DNA from: Bacteroidales bacterium
GTDB lineage: Bacteria; Bacteroidota; Bacteroidia; Bacteroidales; F082
DNA: 37,578 bases
Reading direction: 5' to 3'
Assembly (NCBI GenBank): GCA_015489465.1
Contig: WFZS01000101.1
Span: 1-37,578 of the forward strand
This document shows positions 16,235 through 24,615 of this stretch, one piece after another. Under the pieces are notes generated by a model. That model searched no databases and was not told the DNA's origin. It saw only the letters and a program-made list of their open reading frames with translations. How positions within the stretch are numbered: position 1 is the first letter of the stretch; every line of letters starts with the position of its first letter. The translations under genes were made by a program, and so were the position numbers.

Positions 16235-19159
16235 TTATTCTTTTATGATTTTGCCGGTGTAATTTATTTTTCCCGACGCTATTTTTATCAAATAAACACC
16301 TTTATCAAGAAATGACAAATCCAGACTAAAAATGTTTGAATTGAATTTTTTGTTCAACAGTCTGTTTCCGGTAACATCGTATATTTCAATATTTACGTTG
16401 TTTGTTAAAACCGGTAATTTAACATTTAAATTTCCGGACACGGGATTAGGACTTAATTTTACAAAACTATTACTGTTTTCGTCTATTCCCCAATGGTCAT
16501 TTACTAACAGGTTAAACGAACATGAGTCAAGTAAAGTTCCCGATGGATCCTTTAAATACCAGGTTATAACATAATTGCCGGCAGGAAATGATGCGCTGTC
16601 GAGCGTAGGCATATTGTTATAGCTGTTGGATAAAACAATATTGTATCCGCATTGATTTATTACACTGTCAGGATCAAATTCCCCGTTTTGAGCAACATAA
16701 GTGTCAGTATCATAAAGGTCTTTTGTTTGATCGTCAATACACATAATTTGTGTTTGTTTTTCGTAAATTGAAGCATATCCTGAATAATATACGCTATCGA
16801 ATTTATCGGTAACTTTACATCTGAACTTGTTTCCGAAAAGATTTTGAGGAATACTTGTAATGTTTAATTCGGCTTTTCCCGTTCCCTCAAAAGTTCCGTT
16901 ATCATCAATATCTTCCCATCCCGAACCGTTGTTCATTTGCCATTTCATACTTTTTGCACCTGCTGTAAGAACCGAGAAAAAAGCGTTGTTTCCGGCACAT
17001 GTAGTTACATCAACAGGAGAGGAAATAATTCTGAATAAAAAACTTTCAGCCCAACTCAAGTTTTCATCAGGCCACGAACCGATAACAAAATCATTGTAAC
17101 CGTCATTGTTCAGATCGGCAATTTGTGTTTGACGTATGGCAGCATCCAGTGCATAAGTTTTAATTTCAAAACTATCTGCTGCGTTAATGTTTTCGATGTA
17201 ATAAGCCCTGTTAATAAATCCGCTGGAACTTATTATGTCATCAAAACCGTCGTTGTCCATGTCACCTGCTTCCACCGAATAGCTTCCTCCCCATGTTTCA
17301 ATCACGTGATCTGTAAAAGTTCCGTCGTGATTATTAATTAACCAGTGCACGTAATCGGGATTGCAAATAATGTCGGTATAACCGTCGTTATTTAAATCCA
17401 CTGCTTTTACATTATCGGAATACGTACCGAAATCAACTACTTCACCTGTATTTTCAAAATTATTGTCACCTGTATTTTTTAAAATGGCTATTCCCGTTGC
17501 ATTTGAAAAAACAATGTCACGGTCACCGTCGTTATCAAGATCAAAAAATCTGGCACTTAACGGTGAAGAAACATTAGCTAACACCTCTTTACTGAAACTG
17601 CCTCCGTCATTTTTATAAAGTGCTATCTGATTTGCATTTACTATTGCCGAAATAAAATCCTGGTCACCGTCGTTATCTATATCGTAAAAGTCAATACTTG
17701 CGGGTCCGTCACAATTCTGATCGATATAAATGGGGCCGATGAAAGTTGTTTCCAAATTTTTAAAAAACATTAACACATCGCCCATTGCATCGGCTACAAA
17801 AAGGTCATCACGATTATCGTTATCTATATCCGTAAATTTCATATCATAAATATTGTATCCTGCCTGGAACAATATGTGTTCATCGCTAAAATCATTACCG
17901 TTGTTATTGTTTACTACCCATCTTATTTCCGAACCGTCCGAATAAAAAACGTCGATATCACCGTCGTTGTCGTAATCGTCTGTTGCAATTCTCCATGAAC
18001 TTATGGTTTTGTTAATGTTGTGAACCTTAAAAGCTCCGGCACCATTTTTAAACCAATAAATCATATTTTTATAACCCGACGACCAAGAATCGCAAGATAC
18101 TATGTCAATCATACCGTCGCTGTTAAAATCTCCGGTTGCAACTCCGTTGGGTTCCTTTGTTTCGGAAGAAATTAAAAAAGGTGTAAAATTCAGATTATCA
18201 TTTATGTAAGCAATAATCAGGTTATTATTAGGTGATGTTGCAACCAGGTCGATATCCCCATCCAAATCGAAATCGGCGGAAGCAAGACCCAATGCTAAAG
18301 ATAAAGTATCGGTAATAACAAATTGTGACGAAAAATTTCCCGAACCGTCAATATTTTTGTACCAAGCAAGTTTGTTATCATTTTTTGATGTGGAAACAAT
18401 ATCATTGTAACCGTCGTTATCCAAATCAACGGCGATTATATTTGAGACATAATCTATTTGTCCTTGGGTTACCGTATCATATTGTTGATTAAACGATGTG
18501 CCGCCGTTATTTTTAAAATATACAATATCGTCCGAAAGTCCGTTTCCGATAATAATTTCCGGATAACCGTCACCTGTTACATCGGTACAGCATAGGGCAA
18601 CTGGTATATGAAGATTTTCACCTACGTTGGCTGTTGAATCGAAGTTATCGTTTCCGTCATTTATTAATAACAGGGCACTTTCACTTTGTTTAAAAATACA
18701 TACCACATCATTGTCACCGTCCATGTCAACATCCGAAGCGGTAATTGCCGAAGGCATGGTATAAGAAGTTGTAAAATAAGGTTGTAATTGAAAGTTCCCG
18801 TTCCCTGTATTTTTATACCATCCCGTTTTGTTTCCCGTTTGTGAAATTGCTAAAATATCCTTTAATCCGTCGTTGTCAAGGTCGGCGGCAAACAAAGAAG
18901 TACAATAATGGAATTCCGTTCCCAAAACTATTGTTTGTGAAAATTTGTTTGAATCTGGATTAAAAAGATTGCAACTTATTTTGTTGTCCTGTATTGATGA
19001 ATAAATAACATCGTCATACCCGTCATTATTCAAATCCGCCGAGATTATTGCATAAGGTTCGTCGGGGGTTTCGCTAACAAGCGTTTGAGGGCTGAAAACC
19101 TGTCCGTTGACGGTAAATGATGTCAAAATAAATATCAGGTAAATTATGATTTTTCTCAT
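16235..19159 (-). CDS. Secreted FG-GAP/VCBS-repeat protein with T9SS sorting domain
   Basis: A 974-residue secreted protein. Signal peptide about 1-19 (ending VNGQ). Residues about 20-700 contain many FG-GAP/VCBS beta-propeller repeats with the Ca-binding pattern D-x-(D/N)-x-D-G-x-x-D (DLNNDGYDDV, DVDMDGDNDV, DIDNDGDQDF and others), probably two propellers. An Ig-like domain (about 720-810) and an HYR-like beta-sandwich (about 815-885) follow. The C-terminal about 75 residues (LSPNPVSGNL ... GVYLIKIASG) form a type A T9SS sorting domain, so it should be exported through the type IX system and attached or released at the surface. No catalytic domain is seen; adhesion or carbohydrate/protein binding is the usual guess. 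It starts 33 bp after the related 563-residue gene, probably in the same transcript. Confidence 0.93.
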   Translation of the reverse strand: MRKIIIYLIFILTSFTVNGQVFSPQTLVSETPDEPYAIISADLNNDGYDDVIYSSIQDNKISCNLFNPDSNKFSQTIVLGTEFHYCTSLFAADLDNDGLKDILAISQTGNKTGWYKNTGNGNFQLQPYFTTSYTMPSAITASDVDMDGDNDVVCIFKQSESALLLINDGNDNFDSTANVGENLHIPVALCCTDVTGDGYPEIIIGNGLSDDIVYFKNNGGTSFNQQYDTVTQGQIDYVSNIIAVDLDNDGYNDIVSTSKNDNKLAWYKNIDGSGNFSSQFVITDTLSLALGLASADFDLDGDIDLVATSPNNNLIIAYINDNLNFTPFLISSETKEPNGVATGDFNSDGMIDIVSCDSWSSGYKNMIYWFKNGAGAFKVHNINKTISSWRIATDDYDNDGDIDVFYSDGSEIRWVVNNNNGNDFSDEHILFQAGYNIYDMKFTDIDNDNRDDLFVADAMGDVLMFFKNLETTFIGPIYIDQNCDGPASIDFYDIDNDGDQDFISAIVNANQIALYKNDGGSFSKEVLANVSSPLSARFFDLDNDGDRDIVFSNATGIAILKNTGDNNFENTGEVVDFGTYSDNVKAVDLNNDGYTDIICNPDYVHWLINNHDGTFTDHVIETWGGSYSVEAGDMDNDGFDDIISSSGFINRAYYIENINAADSFEIKTYALDAAIRQTQIADLNNDGYNDFVIGSWPDENLSWAESFLFRIISSPVDVTTCAGNNAFFSVLTAGAKSMKWQMNNGSGWEDIDDNGTFEGTGKAELNITSIPQNLFGNKFRCKVTDKFDSVYYSGYASIYEKQTQIMCIDDQTKDLYDTDTYVAQNGEFDPDSVINQCGYNIVLSNSYNNMPTLDSASFPAGNYVITWYLKDPSGTLLDSCSFNLLVNDHWGIDENSNSFVKLSPNPVSGNLNVKLPVLTNNVNIEIYDVTGNRLLNKKFNSNIFSLDLSFLDKGVYLIKIASGKINYTGKIIKE

Positions 19160-19192
19160 ATACCAATGTTTAAATATTAACTGTAAACAATG

Positions 19193-20884
19193 TTACTCTT
19201 TTATTATTTTACGGGTAATACTGTTACCTTCCGATTTAATTGTTATAAAATATATTCCTTTTGGTAATTTCGAAATATCTATAAGGCTTCCGGTTTTGTA
19301 ATTTTCTAACTCAAGAACAGTGTTTCCGAGGATATTATTAATGGTAATATCGGCTTTTTCACCCTCTTTGGTGTTTACAGTTAACTTGTCAAAGGCGGGA
19401 TTCGGGAAAATGCTTATATCATTGTTATCCGCTTCGTCTATTCCCGTTATTACAACGTAATAACAATCGGACATTGCAGAACAAGAACCTTGTGTTATTA
19501 TTACGGCATAATATCCAGTTGTTTCGGGAATAAACATTTGACCGGTCGCACCTTCAATGATTGAAGTATCTGCACAATTTACCCATTGATATTCAACATC
19601 CGTGGCTTCCGCAATTAAAGTGTCACCCGTTTGTATTACGTTGGTGTTTATTTCATCGTAAAATGATAACGAAACTATTTCCACCGAGTCGCAGCCTATC
19701 GACCCGTAATAAGTTCCGGGCTCCGTTTCCCATATTCCACCTATTAAAAGACTGTCGGAGTAACATATCGTTGTATCTCTCGTTATTATTGTTCCGGGCT
19801 GGTAGGTAAACACTTTATCACCGTTACTGCTTGAAAAATTCCCTATGTATAAATCCAGGAAATTGTCGTTGTTGATATCGGCGGCTTCAAAATCATGTGA
19901 ACTTGTATTGAAATTACTACCCGATACATGAAAATGTCCCGGGTTTGACGGGTCGTTTTCAAAGATGTATTGATCGGTAATAATATCCGGAAGATTATCA
20001 TAGTTGATGTCTTTCAATTCAATATCGATAAAAAACTGCTGACCTCCGTCAAATATGGTATCACCTGGATAAAATGTCCCCAAACCGTCGTTATACCATA
20101 TTTCAATATATCCGTGCCAAGGAGCGAATACCAAATCTTTAAAGCCGTCGCCGTTAATATCGGCTGCATCCACACCTTCGCTATCGTCGGCCATTTCATT
20201 TTGGGCTTCGGTAAAATGTCCCGTGCCGTCGTTTATATAAAATTTTGCAGGGAATCCTCTTGCCACGGCTGCATCCAGGTCACCGTCATTGTCGGCATCA
20301 AAAAGCACTGCACTTTCGGGCGAACTACATGAAAGATCCTGTCCGTTATCAATAAAATTTCCTGTGCCGTCGTTAAGATAAATTCCCATTTTATCACTGT
20401 TAGGGAAAAGGATATCCAAATAACCGTCACCGTTTAAATCGCCTACTGCAAATTCATGTCCCGATGAATAATTGGCGGCATCATCCGATTTCAGAACAAA
20501 ATATCCGCTTCCAATATTTTTCCATACTTCCAGTCCGTAACTTTCGCTGTAAAAAGGTGCCGTTACAAAGTCCATGTCCCCGTCATTGTCGATATCGAAT
20601 GCTTCAACACCGAATCTTGCCCTGTCTTCTCCGAGGTTTACACCGTTTGTATCAATGTGTCCCGTACCGTCGTTAAAATATACGCTTATATCGTCATAAG
20701 CATTAATAACCACCACATCTTTCCATCCGTCGCCGTTAAAATCGGCTAACGAAACACCGAAAGTCGGCTCCGGTATTCCAATGTCATTTTGTTGAAGGGT
20801 GAAATTGATACAATTTTGTGATGTTAAATTTAATACCGGAAAAAGCAAGAAAAGAATTGAAAATACTAAGGTAGAAGTTCTCAT
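19193..20884 (-). CDS. Secreted FG-GAP/VCBS-repeat protein with T9SS sorting domain (shorter paralogue)
   Basis: A 563-residue secreted protein with the same design as its neighbour. Signal peptide about 1-22. Residues about 25-365 hold FG-GAP repeats (DFNGDGWKDV, DIDNDGDMDF, DLNGDGYLDI, DINGDGFKDL), enough for one seven-bladed propeller. A Cys-containing beta-sandwich (about 370-480; TTICYSDSLLIGG, GCDSVEIV) follows, then a type A T9SS sorting domain (about 490-563; ISIFPNPAFDKLTV ... KGIYFITIKSEG). It is the first gene of a two-gene transcript. Its C-terminal tail is clearly related to that of the longer protein, suggesting tandem duplication with divergence. Function is unknown beyond surface or extracellular localisation. 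Confidence 0.92.
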   Translation of the reverse strand: MRTSTLVFSILFLLFPVLNLTSQNCINFTLQQNDIGIPEPTFGVSLADFNGDGWKDVVVINAYDDISVYFNDGTGHIDTNGVNLGEDRARFGVEAFDIDNDGDMDFVTAPFYSESYGLEVWKNIGSGYFVLKSDDAANYSSGHEFAVGDLNGDGYLDILFPNSDKMGIYLNDGTGNFIDNGQDLSCSSPESAVLFDADNDGDLDAAVARGFPAKFYINDGTGHFTEAQNEMADDSEGVDAADINGDGFKDLVFAPWHGYIEIWYNDGLGTFYPGDTIFDGGQQFFIDIELKDINYDNLPDIITDQYIFENDPSNPGHFHVSGSNFNTSSHDFEAADINNDNFLDLYIGNFSSSNGDKVFTYQPGTIITRDTTICYSDSLLIGGIWETEPGTYYGSIGCDSVEIVSLSFYDEINTNVIQTGDTLIAEATDVEYQWVNCADTSIIEGATGQMFIPETTGYYAVIITQGSCSAMSDCYYVVITGIDEADNNDISIFPNPAFDKLTVNTKEGEKADITINNILGNTVLELENYKTGSLIDISKLPKGIYFITIKSEGNSITRKIIKE

Positions 20885-20920
20885 GATAATTAAATTTGAT
20901 TAAACAAATATTTATTAAAC

Positions 20921-20951
20921 CAAATTTAATTAAACTACGGTTTAAAATCAA
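20921..20951 (-). promoter_or_regulatory. Candidate Bacteroidota promoter for the T9SS gene pair
   Basis: On the minus strand a TTG (20949-20951) precedes TAAATTTG (20928-20921) by 20 nt, matching the -33 TTG / -7 TAnnTTTG arrangement of Bacteroidota. The start would lie about 30 nt before the ATG at 20884. A 10-bp inverted repeat (AATTAAATTT at 20888-20897, AAATTTAATT at 20922-20931) overlaps the -7 box. Confidence 0.5.
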
Positions 20952-20975
20952 GAAATATCAATCTTATTATCAGAT

Positions 20976-21010
20976 AAAAAAAAGACTGCCTAAACAGACA
21001 GCCTTTTTTT
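20976..21010 (-). terminator. Intrinsic terminator after the ExbB/ExbD operon
   Basis: An A-run followed by GACTGCCT, a short loop and AGACAGCC followed by a T-run. The stem pairs with two internal mismatches and is extended by A:U pairs. Read on the minus strand it lies about 20 nt after the last exbD stop and ends in a U-run. Confidence 0.7.
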
Positions 21011-21030
21011 ACGTTTATGAAAAATAAATA

Positions 21031-21504
21031 TTACTCGTCAATATTTTTCTTTGCTTTTCTGGCCGAATAGCTTATTTTCAAAGCACCGGCTTTACGAAGT
21101 TCTTGTTTAACATCGGTTACAATACCCATCTTTGTCGATTCGTCAACTTTAAGTGAAATGGTGATTTTGTTTCTATCGTTTTCACTTCTTGCTTGCCTTT
21201 CGCGTGCAACAAATTCACCGATATCTTTCACCGTTGCAAACTGATCGTCCAACTGAATACGTGCATTGTTACCGTAAACTCTTACATTAATAGGAGGACC
21301 TATTAAGATGTAACTCACTAACGACTTCTTTTCAAGTTTTTGAATCTCGGTAGCCTCGGGAACTTTGGTTTTAACCTTGGGGCTTGTTTCACGCATGGTA
21401 GTTGTTACCATAAAGAAGAAAAGAAGCATAAATATAATATCAGGCAAAGATGATGTATTAATTGCACCAACTTCCTTTTTTATTTTTTTCTTGATTCTTG
21501 CCAT
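21031..21504 (-). CDS. exbD: ExbD/TolR-family biopolymer transport protein (second)
   Basis: A 157-residue inner-membrane protein with one N-terminal transmembrane helix (about 22-40). It carries the ExbD proton-path aspartate in SSLPDIIFMLLFFFMVTTTM. A periplasmic domain follows (about 45-157; ITISLKVDESTKMGIVTDVKQELRKAG). With ExbB it converts the proton gradient into mechanical work for outer-membrane transport or envelope maintenance. It is the last gene of the operon, 1 bp after the first exbD and before a terminator. Two unequal ExbD subunits behind one ExbB are common in Bacteroidota. Confidence 0.93.
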   Translation of the reverse strand: MARIKKKIKKEVGAINTSSLPDIIFMLLFFFMVTTTMRETSPKVKTKVPEATEIQKLEKKSLVSYILIGPPINVRVYGNNARIQLDDQFATVKDIGEFVARERQARSENDRNKITISLKVDESTKMGIVTDVKQELRKAGALKISYSARKAKKNIDE

Positions 21505-21505
21505 T

Positions 21506-22084
21506 TTATTCTCCTCCTACGTTTTCAGGTTCTGCCTCTGAAATAGGTACCGGAACGAGCTTGTTAATAATTTTGATTTTTTTCTCGTCAACAAGCTGGT
21601 TATATTTCACACCGTAAAGTTGTAACGATTTTTCGTCTTTCATTTCATTGAAAGCTCTTGCAAGTTCGTTTTGTACCTTAATATACATACCGTACGAAGT
21701 ACCACGGTCGTTTTTCAACGATATTACCCCCTTTGAAAGAGGTACTTTTTTACCCAGTTCTTCTATGTATTTTTCTTTGATTTCGGGATATTTGGGGTTA
21801 TTAGGATGCAAAGCCATAAAGTCTTTTACTTTGTCTTTAAGCATTCTGATATCACCGCGTTCCCCGTTTATCAAAAGCTGGTCGCGACTGTTAACCAGGA
21901 TTTTCATAACGTTACGTTCTTTTACGTCAACGTTTTCCTGATTGTTTTCAACCGGTGGAGGCAGTTTCCTGATAATACCAGTATCAACATCCATTGTAGT
22001 TGTTACAAGGAAGAATATAAGCAAGAGGAATGCTATATCTGCCATTGAACCGGCATTGATTTCCGGAACTGCTCTTTTACTCAT
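21506..22084 (-). CDS. exbD: ExbD/TolR-family biopolymer transport protein (first)
   Basis: A 192-residue ExbD family protein. The short cytoplasmic N-terminus leads into a transmembrane helix (about 16-33) containing the functional Asp in GSMADIAFLLLIFFLVTTTM. The periplasmic part (35-192) is longer than in the second ExbD because of a charged insertion around FMALHPNNPKYPEIKEKYIEELGKK, and ends in an acidic tail. It is translated from the same message as ExbB, the 138-residue membrane protein and the second ExbD, with intergenic gaps of 1-8 bp. It probably forms an ExbD heterodimer in the pore of an ExbB pentamer, by family analogy. Confidence 0.92.
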   Translation of the reverse strand: MSKRAVPEINAGSMADIAFLLLIFFLVTTTMDVDTGIIRKLPPPVENNQENVDVKERNVMKILVNSRDQLLINGERGDIRMLKDKVKDFMALHPNNPKYPEIKEKYIEELGKKVPLSKGVISLKNDRGTSYGMYIKVQNELARAFNEMKDEKSLQLYGVKYNQLVDEKKIKIINKLVPVPISEAEPENVGGE

Positions 22085-22092
22085 GTTATATT

Positions 22093-22509
22093 TTATTTAA
22101 ATGCTTTAACTATTGCTGAATAAAGTATTACCAAAACTGCCAGACCTGAGAAAATATAAGTGGCAATTAGCCCTGTACCTACAAGTCTTGACGTTTGTGC
22201 CGTAATATGATACTCTTCCAATTGTAAGGAAGTAAGTTGATTTCCGGCTAAAGAATACGAAACACCGAATACAACAACAAAAATCACCGTACTAATGAGT
22301 AATTTTATTGCGCTTTTCGGTTTAGCGGCGATATTGAACAACGCACCGACTATTGTAATAACTGCTGCCGTTATTACCAGCCCGATGCCCATGTTTATCA
22401 AAGTGTCTTCCGATAAAGTTCCCGTGTAAAACATTATCCCCGCAATAGCGGATAATATTAACAGGATTATAAGAATCCACTTGGTTATATTATGAATTTT
22501 ATCTACCAT
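22093..22509 (-). CDS. Small four-helix membrane protein in the ExbB/ExbD operon
   Basis: A 138-residue integral membrane protein with four predicted helices (about residues 10-28, 40-60, 68-88 and 113-134) and a soluble loop after helix 3 (NQLTSLQLEEYHITAQTSR). I do not recognise a named family. Proteins of this size commonly sit between exbB and exbD in Bacteroidota. It lies 6 bp after exbB and 8 bp before exbD, so it is surely co-expressed and may be an accessory subunit of the motor complex (inference). Confidence 0.8.
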   Translation of the reverse strand: MVDKIHNITKWILIILLILSAIAGIMFYTGTLSEDTLINMGIGLVITAAVITIVGALFNIAAKPKSAIKLLISTVIFVVVFGVSYSLAGNQLTSLQLEEYHITAQTSRLVGTGLIATYIFSGLAVLVILYSAIVKAFK

Positions 22510-22515
22510 GATAAA

Positions 22516-23331
22516 TTATTTTTTTGCATAATTTGCTAAAAGATCAATAAATGAAATCGAGCTGTCTTCCATATCATTTACAAGACTGTCGATTTTGGAA
22601 ATAATGTAGTTGTAGAAAATTTGAAGAATAATAGCAACGATAAGTCCGAATACTGTTGTCAAAAGAGCAACTTTAATACCCGATGCAACAACTGTCGGAG
22701 AGATGTCACCTGCTGCGGCAATGTCATCAAATGCCTGGATCATACCGATTACGGTACCCATAAACCCGAGCATAGGTGCAAGTGCTATAAACAATGAAAT
22801 CCAACTTACTCCGGCTTCGAGTTTACCTGTAACTACACTTCCGTAAGCGAGGATAGCTTTTTCAACGTCTTCCATTCCGTTGTCAAAACGGTTAAGTCCT
22901 TCGAAGAAAATACTTGCAACAGGTCCTCTTGTGTTTCTAACAACTTCTTTTGCAGCTTCAATACCACCGCTTTTCAGAGCTTCGTCAACTTTTTGAAGCA
23001 GTTTGTTAGTATTAACGGTAGCTAAACTCAAATAAATAATACGTTCGATGGCAATGGCCAAACCAAAAATAAGGGTAAGTAAAACGATACCCATAAATTC
23101 GGGACCACCTTCTATAAATTTTTCTTTAAGAATTTGGTGGAAAGATTTTGGTTCGTCTGTTTTTTCCGTAACAGTTGTAGCAGTTTCAGTAGCTTGTACC
23201 GTGGCACTATCTGCTTTTTGAACTGTACTGTCAGTGGTTGCTGCAGTACTATCCTGCGCAAAACCGTTCTGCGATAACCCTACAAAGGTTATCATTGCAA
23301 CAATTGAAAGAAATGCAATTACTTTTTTCAT
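22516..23331 (-). CDS. exbB: MotA/TolQ/ExbB proton channel family protein
   Basis: A 271-residue ExbB/TolQ-type proton channel subunit. ATG 23331 is chosen over an upstream in-frame start at 23400, because a promoter-like element lies between them and a signal peptide-like MKKVIAFLSIVAMITFVGLSQNGFAQ begins here. A Ser/Thr-rich stretch (about 25-60) follows. A transmembrane helix lies at about 80-100. The conserved core has two more helices, with VSWISLFIALAPMLGFMGTVIGMIQAF and VASGIKVALLTTVFGLIVAII; TolQ/ExbB family members use the Thr/Gly residues in these helices. It is the first gene of the ExbB, 138-residue protein, ExbD, ExbD operon. The cleavable leader and extra N-terminal region are typical of Bacteroidota ExbB. 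Confidence 0.93.
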   Translation of the reverse strand: MKKVIAFLSIVAMITFVGLSQNGFAQDSTAATTDSTVQKADSATVQATETATTVTEKTDEPKSFHQILKEKFIEGGPEFMGIVLLTLIFGLAIAIERIIYLSLATVNTNKLLQKVDEALKSGGIEAAKEVVRNTRGPVASIFFEGLNRFDNGMEDVEKAILAYGSVVTGKLEAGVSWISLFIALAPMLGFMGTVIGMIQAFDDIAAAGDISPTVVASGIKVALLTTVFGLIVAIILQIFYNYIISKIDSLVNDMEDSSISFIDLLANYAKK

Positions 23332-23388
23332 GATTTTAAAATTGGTTTTTCTAATAAGTATTAACAAAATTTGATTTTGATATTTGAA

Positions 23389-23417
23389 CAAAAATAACAA
23401 TAAATTTTAATAAACAA
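23389..23417 (-). promoter_or_regulatory. Promoter of the exbB operon
   Basis: On the minus strand TTG (23417-23415), 18 nt, then TATTTTTG (23396-23389) match the Bacteroidota -33/-7 pattern. Transcription would start near 23382, about 50 nt before ATG 23331 and downstream of the alternative start at 23400. Confidence 0.6.
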
Positions 23418-23449
23418 GGAAAACATAGCGATGTTTATCCTTTTCTTTG

Positions 23450-23537
23450 CGGAGAGGGCGGGATTCGAACCCGCGATACCCTTTTGGGGTATACACGCTT
23501 TCCAGGCGTGCCTCTTCAGCCACTCGAGCACCTCTCC
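23450..23537 (-). tRNA. tRNA-Ser (GGA anticodon)
   Basis: An 88-nt tRNA on the minus strand. The acceptor stem pairs GGAGAGG (5') with CCTCTCC (3'), with G as the discriminator base. The anticodon stem-loop CACGC-CTGGAAA-GCGTG gives anticodon GGA, reading UCC/UCU serine codons. A long class II variable arm (TACCCC/GGGTA hairpin) and a T-arm GCGGGTTCGAATCCCGC are present. CCA is not encoded. The long variable arm fits serine. Confidence 0.97.
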
Positions 23538-23572
23538 GGTTTTTGTAACGTTTAGGTGTACAAACTAACGGG

Positions 23573-23580
23573 CAAATGTA
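23573..23580 (-). promoter_or_regulatory. Candidate -7 box for tRNA-Ser
   Basis: On the minus strand TACATTTG matches TAnnTTTG and is followed by GCCCG. It lies about 36 nt before the mature tRNA 5' end, in the gap after the asparaginase stop. No clear -33 element is seen because the region upstream is coding. Confidence 0.5.
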
Positions 23581-23589
23581 AAAAAATTT

Positions 23590-24615
23590 TTATTCCGTAA
23601 GCTCACCGCGTAACGAACGTTGCAACAAAGATTTAATTTTATCCTTGTCCTTGTACTCTCCCAATAAATACATCAACTTGGTTATTCCCGCTTCCGTTGT
23701 CATATCTTTTCCGCTGATAACTCCAATATCGTTAAGTTTCGTACTGGTTTCGTATTTCCCTTGTACAACGGAACCCATAATACATTGTGTTATATTAAGT
23801 ATTATTAAACCGTTATCTATTGCTTCTTTCAACGCGTTTATAAACCATTCTTCAGTTGGCGCGTTACCCGAACCGAAAGTCTCCATAACCAAGGCCTCTA
23901 TTCCGGAGTTAATTATCGATTTAACCGTATTCTCGGAAATACCCGGGAAAATTTTTAATATCCCTACGTTGGGATTTAACTTTTTTCGCACTTTAAGTTT
24001 CTTAAAGTTGGGTTTTAGTATGTAGTTGTGGTTAAATTTTATGTAAATACCCACATCGGCCAACGGCGGATAGTTTCCGGATACAAATGCATTAAAATGT
24101 TCAGCACTGTATTTAATTGTTCTGTTCCCTCTCAATAGTTTGTCCTCAAAATATATACACACTTCGGGAACTACAGGTGTGTCGTCTATTTTGGATGCCG
24201 CTATTTCGATAGACGCAATAAGGTTGTCTCTGCCGTCGGTTCTCAAATCCCCGATAGGTAGTTGCGAACCGGTTAGAATTACGGGTTTGTTGAGGTTATC
24301 CAGAATAAAACTCAATGCCGAAGCCGTGTACGACATGGTATCCGAACCGTGAAGAACAACAAAACCGTCATAATCATTGTAGTTGTTTTCAATTATTTCC
24401 GCAATTTTTATCCAATGCGACGGTTTTATATTCGAGGAATCCAGAATAGGGTCGAAACTGACAAAATCGAGGGTGCATTCGAATTTTTCCAAAATCGGAA
24501 TAAGTTCAAAAGTGTTTTTGAAGTTGAAGGGAATCAGCGAACCGGTTTTTTCATCTTTTATCATACCTATGGTTCCGCCAGTGTAAATAACAAGTATTGA
24601 AGGTGTTTCGTCCAT
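23590..24615 (-). CDS. ansA: Type I (cytoplasmic) L-asparaginase
   Basis: A 341-residue asparaginase that hydrolyses asparagine to aspartate and ammonia. The first catalytic Thr is in YTGGTIGM (Thr12/Thr15 region). The second motif is VLHGSDTMSYTASAL, and TGSQLPIGDLRTDGRDN carries the conserved Lys/Asp-equivalent region. There is no signal peptide, so it is cytoplasmic as in the AnsA class. The C-terminal domain has METFGSGNAP, typical of AnsA dimers. The start ATG abuts the tatD stop (0-bp gap), placing it last in a three-gene operon with DUF1232 and TatD. Confidence 0.95.
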   Translation of the reverse strand: MDETPSILVIYTGGTIGMIKDEKTGSLIPFNFKNTFELIPILEKFECTLDFVSFDPILDSSNIKPSHWIKIAEIIENNYNDYDGFVVLHGSDTMSYTASALSFILDNLNKPVILTGSQLPIGDLRTDGRDNLIASIEIAASKIDDTPVVPEVCIYFEDKLLRGNRTIKYSAEHFNAFVSGNYPPLADVGIYIKFNHNYILKPNFKKLKVRKKLNPNVGILKIFPGISENTVKSIINSGIEALVMETFGSGNAPTEEWFINALKEAIDNGLIILNITQCIMGSVVQGKYETSTKLNDIGVISGKDMTTEAGITKLMYLLGEYKDKDKIKSLLQRSLRGELTE

